Origin: Ruminococcaceae bacterium UBA5423
GTDB lineage: Bacteria > Bacillota > Clostridia > Oscillospirales > Acutalibacteraceae
Assembly: GCA_002409375.1 (NCBI GenBank)
Contig: DHNF01000131.1
Location: 1-6,428 of the forward strand
Length of the DNA stretch: 6,428 nucleotides
Direction of reading: 5' to 3'
A program made the position numbers and the translations under genes. Shown here in pieces: positions 1 through 4,337 of the stretch. Below the pieces are notes generated by a model. The model made no database searches. It saw nothing but the letters and a program-made list of their open reading frames with translations, and was not told the DNA's origin. The first letter of the stretch is position 1. Each line of letters begins with the position of its first letter.

Positions 1-78
1 ATGTTGACATTCCCAAAATTGCACGGCAGGTTATACGAGATATAGGTTATGATAATGCAATTTTGGGAATGTCAACAT
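1..78. repeat. Perfect inverted repeat (fold-back) truncating metK
   Basis: Positions 1-23 and 56-78 are exact reverse complements (23 bp), separated by 32 bp. Both arms encode the same MetK segment (VDIPKIA), one on each strand. Read on the plus strand, positions 3-59 give [19 protein letters not shown], a good continuation of the minus-strand metK. The window therefore contains metK running leftward, then a jump onto its own complement. The junction is the palindrome TGCA at 56-59, shared by both sides. Position 1 still lies inside the left arm, so the arm may extend beyond the window. This geometry is typical of fold-back chimeras from amplification or assembly. Simply inverting the 32-bp loop does not rebuild MetK, because the residues after YDNA would be ILGMST, which is not MetK-like. 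Confidence 0.9.
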
Positions 79-262
79 AACAGCAAGTTGATATTTCACC
101 CATTACCAGTACCAACCCGGTTGTTGCTATGCATTCACATGCAACATGTGCATCCGAATCAAACTTTAAAATTTCGTCAAGCACTGCATCCGAAATTTGG
201 TCACAAACCTTATCAGGATGTCCTTCTGTTACCGATTCAGATGTAAACAATCGTTTTGTCAT
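47..262 (-). CDS. metK: S-adenosylmethionine synthetase, N-terminal part (broken by fold-back)
   Basis: MetK makes S-adenosylmethionine from methionine and ATP in the cytosol. The first 69 residues match the family closely: opening [17 protein letters not shown], with His15 and Asp17 in the GHPDK segment that binds ATP phosphates and magnesium, then [11 protein letters not shown] and [11 protein letters not shown]. Full-length MetK is about 390-400 residues, so over 80% is missing. The frame ends in Leu-Ser-stop only because the sequence switches onto its own complement near position 56; those last residues are not genuine. The following MetK residues ([12 protein letters not shown]) are readable on the plus strand at 24-59. 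The ATG at 260-262 is preceded by AAGGGGAAGG (275-284), a somewhat distant ribosome site. A SAM-I riboswitch and terminator in the leader independently support the call. The gene is probably intact in the organism and damaged only in this assembly. Confidence 0.93.
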   Translation of the reverse strand: MTKRLFTSESVTEGHPDKVCDQISDAVLDEILKFDSDAHVACECIATTGLVLVMGEISTCCYVDIPKIALS

Positions 263-317
263 AATTTTAATTTTCCTTCCCCTTATGAGTTTGCATTATA
301 CATTGCAGACGACAGCA

Positions 318-386
318 TTAATTTTTACAGTTTATAAGGCAATTATCCCATAATCGGTGTAGTTGACACAACCTGCCGCTTAACAC
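318..386 (-). other. Possible small ORF in the metK leader (22 aa)
   Basis: After the riboswitch terminator, the minus strand has GGAGG (391-395), then 4 nt later a GTG and 22 codons ending in TAA (MLSGRLCQLHRLWDNCLIN then CKN). It sits in the otherwise unexplained stretch between terminator and metK. It resembles no leader peptide I know, has no run of Met codons, and the spacing is short. A chance ORF is quite possible. Confidence 0.18.
342..371 (-). promoter_or_regulatory. Weak candidate promoter between riboswitch terminator and metK
   Basis: On the minus strand, GATAAT (342-347) is preceded by TGG, giving an extended -10 (TGnGATAAT). TTGTGT (366-371) lies 18 bp upstream and matches the -35 consensus at three of six positions. 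A start here would make metK mRNA that skips the SAM riboswitch. A further TATAAT at 295-300 has no recognisable -35. These are AT-rich matches and may be fortuitous. Confidence 0.25.
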
Positions 387-425
387 TAATCCTCCATTAA
401 AATGCTGAAAGATTTGCAGTACAAG

Positions 426-456
426 AAAAACGCGCCTTTACAAGATGCAAGGCGCG
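426..456 (-). terminator. Intrinsic terminator, SAM-I riboswitch expression platform
   Basis: On the minus strand CGCGCCTT (449-456) pairs perfectly with AAGGCGCG (431-438) around a 10-nt loop, followed by TTTTTC (425-430). It starts 8 nt after the 3' strand of the riboswitch closing helix. An alternative helix is visible: minus-strand ATGAGATG (462-469), which includes the 3' strand of P1, can pair with CATCTTGT (440-447) in the terminator loop, with two G-U pairs. That would be the antiterminator formed when SAM is scarce. Confidence 0.9.
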
Positions 457-464
457 CAAAACAT

Positions 465-570
465 CTCATCTGCCGGCATTCTTGCCGCAGGACTTGGCAC
501 CTTGCATTTTGTTTTACTTGCAGGTTGCCGGGCTTCGCAGGGCCTGTACCCTCAGCCTCTCTTGATAAGG
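465..570 (-). promoter_or_regulatory. SAM-I riboswitch (S-box) controlling metK
   Basis: The reverse complement carries the SAM-I hallmarks in order: the P1 5' strand CTTATC (564-569), AAGAGAGGCTGAGGG with the P2 kink-turn region, CAGGCCCTGCGAAGCCCGGC followed by AACC, then AAGGTGCCAAGTCCTGC, and the P1 3' strand GATGAG (465-470). P1 pairs over six positions with one G-U. The aptamer lies about 60 nt after the predicted transcription start and directly before an intrinsic terminator. It should turn metK off when S-adenosylmethionine binds, the usual logic of this class. About 200 nt separate it from the metK start codon, longer than usual. Confidence 0.95.
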
Positions 571-634
571 ATTATTTAATTTCTAATTTGCAAAATTAAT
601 TATCATTACCCTAATGCTGTTCCGGTCAGTGGAA

Positions 635-662
635 ATTATAACATAATAGTACATTTTGTCAA
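635..662 (-). promoter_or_regulatory. Sigma-A promoter of metK and its riboswitch leader
   Basis: On the minus strand a perfect -35 TTGACA (657-662) and perfect -10 TATAAT (635-640) are separated by 16 bp. Initiation would be expected near 628, giving a leader of about 365 nt before metK. The -35 lies only 18 bp past the ribU stop codon, and no terminator is visible between them, so ribU transcripts may also enter this leader. Confidence 0.88.
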
Positions 663-680
663 TTGTTCGAAAATTTCTAA

Positions 681-1262
681 TTAGTTTTTTAATTGATTGA
701 TTTTACATTTCAAAAACAACTGAACATCCTTATTCGTAATTGGTGTTAGCGCTTTTAGCAAAACAAAGGTTATCCCACAGTTTATTCCGGCCTTTAACAG
801 ATTAAACGGAATAATAATAGGAACTAACATTTCAACAACATCTTTCATTGAGCTGCCAAAGAATATTGGAGCGATAATAAGATTCATAGGCACCATAACG
901 ACAGCCATCGTAATTGTACCCAAAACCATTCCCAAAATAGTTTTCCACCATTTAATATTCCGGTAATGGAATAAGCCCACTACCACGACAAGCATGCCGG
1001 ATGCGACAAAATGCATCAGCAAACCTATCCAGCCGTTTCCGCCGAGTAAAAATGCCTGAATAACAGATACAATAAGCAATATGCATAGCCCGGGCAATAT
1101 CCCGAACATCATAGTGCCCAGCATTACGGGCACATCTGCCATGTCATATTCAAGGTGGGGTGCCGCCATCAAAAGCGGCGTTCGCAAAAGCATCACAAGT
1201 ACAACGGAAATTGCTGCCAGCATAGCCATTAACACAAGACGAACGGTTTGAGATGATTTCAT
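681..1262 (-). CDS. ribU: Riboflavin ECF transporter substrate-binding component
   Basis: This 193-residue, very hydrophobic protein is a likely S component of an energy-coupling factor importer for riboflavin. About six membrane segments are visible, starting with residues 7-26. After the first comes HLEYDMADVPVMLGTMMFG (from residue 36), the E-Y-D-x-A-D-V/I-P signature of RibU-type S components, then GGNGWIGLLMHFVASGML, and near the C-terminus PFNLLKAGINCGITFVLL. Length fits the family. The assignment to riboflavin rather than another vitamin rests on the FMN riboswitch in its leader. I chose ATG 1260-1262, 8 nt after AAAAGGAG (1271-1278). An upstream in-frame ATG would start inside the riboswitch terminator and add a non-membrane leader, so it is unlikely. 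No EcfA, EcfA' or EcfT is in the window, so it probably uses a shared energizing module encoded elsewhere. It follows bioY, another S component, with its own promoter. Confidence 0.9.
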   Translation of the reverse strand: MKSSQTVRLVLMAMLAAISVVLVMLLRTPLLMAAPHLEYDMADVPVMLGTMMFGILPGLCILLIVSVIQAFLLGGNGWIGLLMHFVASGMLVVVVGLFHYRNIKWWKTILGMVLGTITMAVVMVPMNLIIAPIFFGSSMKDVVEMLVPIIIPFNLLKAGINCGITFVLLKALTPITNKDVQLFLKCKINQLKN

Positions 1263-1307
1263 AATATTTTCTCCTTTTGTGTTGATGCCTCGGGCACATT
1301 TACAGCT

Positions 1308-1339
1308 AAAACAAAAGCCCCGCAAAATAAATGCGGGGC
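1308..1339 (-). terminator. Intrinsic terminator, FMN riboswitch expression platform
   Basis: On the minus strand GCCCCGCA (1332-1339) pairs perfectly with TGCGGGGC (1317-1324) around a 7-nt loop, followed by TTTTGTTTT (1308-1316). It lies 21 nt after the end of the FMN aptamer and about 45 nt before the ribU start codon. The 5' arm GCCCCGC is also complementary to minus-strand GCGGGGC (1469-1475) inside the aptamer, a possible alternative pairing in the ligand-free RNA. Confidence 0.9.
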
Positions 1340-1360
1340 GAATTTACGCTTAAATCGTGC

Positions 1361-1488
1361 ATCTTCTTCCATCCGGACTATACCGTCGGCTTTGGAATCC
1401 AACCAAAATCAGCAAAACGCTCGCGGGCTTGTCGGCTTAAAGCCGCATTACCGCCGGTGGGGAATTGCGCCCCGCCCCGAAGACATCT
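1361..1488 (-). promoter_or_regulatory. FMN riboswitch (RFN element) controlling ribU
   Basis: The reverse complement shows the conserved RFN blocks in order: TCTTCGGGGCGGGG, AATTCCCCACCGGCGGTAA, an extra stem GCGGCTTTAAGCCG, AGCCCGCGAGC, GATTTTGGTTGGATTCC, AAAGCCGACGGTATAGTCC, and GGATGGAAGAAGAT closing P1. A terminator follows. FMN binding should favour termination and lower riboflavin uptake. This is a classic architecture upstream of ribU or rib biosynthesis genes. The aptamer begins about 30 nt after the predicted transcription start. Confidence 0.96.
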
Positions 1489-1525
1489 TATTATATTTTG
1501 CCGGTTCATTTAATCCGACATTTAT

Positions 1526-1554
1526 ATATTACCTCAACAGTGATATTCAGTCAA
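1526..1554 (-). promoter_or_regulatory. Sigma-A promoter of the ribU FMN-riboswitch transcript
   Basis: On the minus strand TTGACT (1549-1554, five of six) and TAATAT (1526-1531, five of six in a TA-rich context) are separated by exactly 17 bp. Initiation is expected near 1519. The -35 begins only 6 bp past the bioY stop codon, so no room remains for a bioY terminator and none is seen. Confidence 0.85.
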
Positions 1555-1560
1555 GTTGTT

Positions 1561-2175
1561 TTAATTAAAAATATGGCGTTGAACGGGTGTTGCAAACAAA
1601 GAAAGTGACAGCAGGGACGCTAACAACAATTTGATTGCATCTCCCGGTAAAAATGCAACAGTGTTTGACAAAAGCAGCGCCGAAAAAGCCGACATTGTTT
1701 TACCGGAACCTGATAAAATAAGGCCAAGAGATCCGCACGCATAATCGAGCAGCATGCCGACAATACCAAGCAAAAACGATATAGGCACATGTATTGGCAT
1801 GCCCCAAACTTTTTTAGTAATAATCTTTTTTATAAAAAATGAAGAATAAAGACCAAGCAAAATAATAACAAAAACCCAGCCGTAAATATACCCGCAAGTC
1901 GGACCGACAAAGACGGCGGGACCGCCCCTGCCTCCCGACATCATCGGCAGTCCGCAAAAGGTTAACACTAACAGAGAAATATAGGATATCAAGCCGCTTC
2001 GCAGCCCCAATGTAAGCCCCATCATTGCAATAATAAAGGTTTGTAAAGTCAGAGGTACGTTTGGAATGATGTATATCGCAGATAAAAACGGAACATTACC
2101 GGCCAGCGCAAACAAGGCAATATAGAGCGCGCCAAGCGTAAGACGGTACACAGGGATGTGATTTAATGGTTTCAT
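1561..2175 (-). CDS. bioY: Biotin ECF transporter substrate-binding component BioY
   Basis: This 204-residue integral membrane protein is the biotin-binding S component of an ECF importer. Signature BioY segments are visible: NVPLTLQTF (residues 39-47), GLTLGLRSG (53-61), then GLPMMSGGRGGPAVFVGPTCGY (75-96), matching the family's G-LP-F-GG--G----GPTGGY block, and a late FLPGDAIKLLLASLL corresponding to the conserved PGD-x-x-K motif. Length is normal. I chose ATG 2173-2175 because GGAGG (2182-2186) lies 6 nt upstream and family similarity begins here; a longer in-frame start would overlap the upstream peptidase gene. Sixteen bases separate it from that gene's stop codon, so the two are surely cotranscribed. 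No biotin-repressor (BirA) operator is apparent, unlike many bioY genes. No EcfA/EcfT genes are in the window; BioY can work with a shared ECF module or sometimes alone. Confidence 0.93.
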   Translation of the reverse strand: MKPLNHIPVYRLTLGALYIALFALAGNVPFLSAIYIIPNVPLTLQTFIIAMMGLTLGLRSGLISYISLLVLTFCGLPMMSGGRGGPAVFVGPTCGYIYGWVFVIILLGLYSSFFIKKIITKKVWGMPIHVPISFLLGIVGMLLDYACGSLGLILSGSGKTMSAFSALLLSNTVAFLPGDAIKLLLASLLSLSLFATPVQRHIFN

Positions 2176-2191
2176 CAACAGCCTCCATTGT

Positions 2192-3058
2192 TTAGTTGCC
2201 CTTTTCCTGCAGATATTCCTCAAGTGTAATTCCACGGGACATAATTTCTTTGGCAACCTTCTCGCCAACATAGCGATAATGCCACGGCTCAAAGATAACA
2301 CCGGTTATTGACTGCTTGTTTTTAGGAAATCTCAGAATAAATCCATAATCCGCGCAGTGTTCAAGCATCCATGTGTAGGCTTCAGTCTTTTCATATGCTA
2401 CTTCAAGAGATGAATACTGTTCAAACAAAAAATCCACCGCAAGACCAAGGTTGTGTTCACTCGTACCCGGGCGTGCAACTTCGGTGGCTGCAAGCTCCTC
2501 GGCCTTAGAACGGCTATGCCCCTTTGCCATTTCTCTTTTCACCTGTCTTTCGAACAGGCTTGTCTGCAGCTCATGGGTGCGATAAAGAGAGGCAACGCGG
2601 ATGTTATAGGCCTTGCCCGCATTTACCAGCGCTTTAAGCTTGTCAATTGCTCTGCTGTCAAACTTGTTGTTGCCCGAATAGGTAACAAGAGGCTGTTTGT
2701 AATTTTTGTCAAGCGGGTTCCACTTATTGACAAGCTTAAGATTCCAATCTGCCCCGGCAGGCTGTATATAATGCTTGCCCGGTGTTCTGGTCGAAGTGGT
2801 TTTCTCGGATGTTTGGACAGTTGTTTGCGATAGAGTAACTTTGCTTTGGGTAGTTTGTGAGACGGTAGTTTCAACAAAATCAGTTGAAACAGGACTGCTT
2901 ATATCCGATGATACCATATCTACACTTCCAAATAGGCGGAATGCAATACCCGTCACAAACAGTGCGAGAAACAGTGTAGTTGCAAGTAGCAATGAGCGAC
3001 TGCGGCGCTTTTTATGCTTATGTTTTTTGTCCTTAGTGGTTTGGTTTTTGTTTGCCAT
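2192..3058 (-). CDS. Membrane-anchored M15-family D-alanyl-D-alanine carboxypeptidase (VanY-like)
   Basis: This 288-residue protein should trim the terminal D-alanine of peptidoglycan stem peptides outside the membrane. A Lys/Arg-rich N-terminus (residues 8-21) precedes one membrane segment (22-40), consistent with an uncleaved signal anchor. A Ser/Thr-rich linker (about 45-92) follows, then the M15B/VanY catalytic domain (about 105-280). Catalytic motifs are complete: SLYR (157-160), SEHNLGLAVD (200-209) with zinc ligands His202 and Asp209, and EPWHYRYVG (257-265) with Glu257 and zinc ligand His260. The ATG at 3056-3058 follows GAAAGG (3065-3070). It has its own promoter at 3153-3181 and is cotranscribed with bioY. 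No vanR/S/H/A/X genes are nearby, so it is better seen as a housekeeping wall-remodelling enzyme than as a glycopeptide-resistance gene. Confidence 0.92.
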   Translation of the reverse strand: MANKNQTTKDKKHKHKKRRSRSLLLATTLFLALFVTGIAFRLFGSVDMVSSDISSPVSTDFVETTVSQTTQSKVTLSQTTVQTSEKTTSTRTPGKHYIQPAGADWNLKLVNKWNPLDKNYKQPLVTYSGNNKFDSRAIDKLKALVNAGKAYNIRVASLYRTHELQTSLFERQVKREMAKGHSRSKAEELAATEVARPGTSEHNLGLAVDFLFEQYSSLEVAYEKTEAYTWMLEHCADYGFILRFPKNKQSITGVIFEPWHYRYVGEKVAKEIMSRGITLEEYLQEKGN

Positions 3059-3152
3059 GTTGTGCCTTTCTTTCCTAATTCTAATATCCGATTAAATATA
3101 TTTTTAGTGAAATATTAATATTAGCCGCTTATCGGCATTGTTTCAGTAGGAT

Positions 3153-3181
3153 ATTATATACTGTAAGAGCGCTAATTGCAA
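3153..3181 (-). promoter_or_regulatory. Promoter of the carboxypeptidase-bioY operon
   Basis: On the minus strand a perfect -10 TATAAT (3153-3158) has TTGCAA (3176-3181, four of six) 17 bp upstream. The expected start near 3146 gives a leader of about 90 nt. The remaining intergenic DNA (3182-3297) faces the plus-strand repeat gene. I see no convincing plus-strand promoter there, only a short dyad CAAAC-T-GTTTG at 3184-3194. Confidence 0.7.
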
Positions 3182-3297
3182 CACAAACTGTTTGGCATTT
3201 CGCTGCTGTAAAATGGCTGCCGAGGGCATGTTTTGTCCTTTTATAACATATACATGATACGGTAATCCTTGTGATTTGAAAGGATAGGTGATGCTGA

Positions 3298-4266
3298 GTG
3301 AATGATGAAAAGTATATCGCTTCGCAGCTTAAGTCACTTATATTAGAATACCAAAAAGAGCTGCTGGAATTCTATGAGCGAAGAACACTTCTTGCTCCCG
3401 AACACACCCCGGTTAACAGTGCGGTGCAGGATTCTAAGGAATTGAAGAAGGATGTCTTAAAGACTGACCCTGTAGCCAAAATGACAAAATCAACACCGCG
3501 TGTTGAACCGACAATGCCTTACACCGCTGATGACGAGTTGGACGAATGCTCGCCGCCGCCATCAATGCTGCGTCCTCGTGAAACAAAACCAGCGCCTCGC
3601 ATTGAACCAAAAACACCTCGTGCTGCCGATTACGAGGACGAATGCTCTCCGCCGCCGTCAATACTGCGTCCTCGTGAAACAAAATCAGCGCCGCGTGTTG
3701 AGCCAAAAACACCTCGTGCTGCTGATTACGAGGACGAGTGCTCGCCGCCGCCGTCAATGCTGCGTCCTCGTGAAACAAAACCAGCGCCTCGCATTGAACC
3801 GACAATGCCCTACGCTGCTGACTACGAGGACGAGTGCTCGCCGCCGCCATCAATGCTGCGCCCACACGAAACAAAAACAAGACCAGCTTTATGCACAGAG
3901 ACGGCAAAGCTGCACCATGGTATGGAATGTGCATCAGTACAGGTGCATGTGACATCGTCGGGGCAGACCCTGCCGGTAGCCGGAGCACGTGTAACTATTT
4001 TTTATTTGGGGAAATCAAACAAAAAAATGCGAAATGATGACGTCACCGACAACGACGGCAATACACAGGTGTTTTCGATACCAATCAGTATACCTCCGGC
4101 GCCCTGCACGATCGAGGTATCTGCAAGCGGTTTTTGCAGTGCCCGATATGTGGGTATAGCTCTGTACAGCGGCATACTGGCGACGCAGCAGATTGATCTG
4201 ATAGAACTGCCCCCCGGACACAAATCCAACCTTTTAATCTTATACGATAAGCTGCCCACACTGTAA
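3298..4266 (+). CDS. Unrecognised protein with 32-residue Pro/Cys-rich repeats and C-terminal beta-sandwich-like domain
   Basis: I do not recognise this 322-residue protein as a named family. It has three visible parts. Residues 1-60 are charged and helix-prone (LKSLILEYQKELLEFYERR), with no signal peptide or membrane segment. Residues 66-193 are tandem 32-residue units, DECSPPPSMLRPRETK followed by a PAPRIEPKTPRAADYE-like half, each with a single Cys, a triple proline and mixed charge, probably extended. Residues about 212-310 (VQVHVTSSGQTLPVAGARVTIFY, then DDVTDNDGNTQVF, PCTIEVSASGF, ILATQQIDLIELP) follow the pattern of carboxypeptidase-regulatory/transthyretin-like beta-sandwich domains found in Clostridia proteins; this is similarity by eye. 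The start is GTG, 7 nt after AGGTG (3286-3290); no in-frame ATG is nearby. It lies 71 nt upstream of spoVB with no terminator between, so cotranscription is likely. A structural or spore/envelope-related role is a guess from context only. Confidence 0.8.
   Translation: MNDEKYIASQLKSLILEYQKELLEFYERRTLLAPEHTPVNSAVQDSKELKKDVLKTDPVAKMTKSTPRVEPTMPYTADDELDECSPPPSMLRPRETKPAPRIEPKTPRAADYEDECSPPPSILRPRETKSAPRVEPKTPRAADYEDECSPPPSMLRPRETKPAPRIEPTMPYAADYEDECSPPPSMLRPHETKTRPALCTETAKLHHGMECASVQVHVTSSGQTLPVAGARVTIFYLGKSNKKMRNDDVTDNDGNTQVFSIPISIPPAPCTIEVSASGFCSARYVGIALYSGILATQQIDLIELPPGHKSNLLILYDKLPTL
3493..3876 (+). repeat. In-frame 96-bp tandem repeat within the repeat-protein gene
   Basis: Complete units lie at 3541-3636, 3637-3732 and 3733-3828. 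A trailing half-unit (3829-3876) and a leading, more diverged half-unit (3493-3540) flank them. The first two units differ at roughly nine or ten of 96 positions. The third is nearly identical to the first over its 5' two thirds, but its 3' end (PTMPYAADYE) matches the leading half-unit rather than the PKTPRAADYE of units one and two. This patchwork suggests unequal exchange or gene conversion between units. Assembly collapse of further copies is possible. Confidence 0.95.
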
Positions 4267-4337
4267 TTTTATTCTCCAATATTTGGGAAATAAAATGTTT
4301 GGCACAGTTAACTTTACAACAGGCGGGATGTGCTGAT

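Noticed and set aside
1..78. A phase-variable invertible switch in metK
   Set aside because: Flipping the loop does not restore MetK, since the residues after the right arm would be ILGMST instead of MetK sequence. No recombinase is nearby and the left arm runs into the window edge.
1263..1325. Longer N-terminus for ribU from an upstream in-frame ATG
   Set aside because: It would begin inside the riboswitch terminator. A strong AAAAGGAG sits 8 nt before the inner ATG at 1262.
2176..2301. Longer N-terminus for bioY
   Set aside because: The extra residues are charged, unlike the family, and overlap the peptidase coding region in another frame. The inner ATG has GGAGG at 6 nt.
2453..2833. Plus-strand ORF opposite the carboxypeptidase gene
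   Set aside because: It is antisense to a gene with complete catalytic motifs, and the translation resembles nothing known.
2192..3058. Vancomycin-resistance cluster
   Set aside because: Only a VanY-like M15 peptidase is present. No vanH, vanA/B, vanX or vanRS genes flank it, and such peptidases are common housekeeping enzymes.
3251..3260. CATGATA as a forespore sigma-F/G -10 for the repeat gene
   Set aside because: No matching -35 was found at the right distance, so a seven-base match in AT-rich DNA is not enough.
3541..3876. CRISPR-like array
   Set aside because: Units are contiguous, 96 bp and in frame within a gene, with no unique spacers and no cas genes.
3434..3988. Long minus-strand ORF and a plus-strand ORF (3500-3952) across the repeats
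   Set aside because: The 96-bp period is a multiple of three, so every frame stays open across the array. The products are low-complexity shadows with no ribosome site or family likeness.
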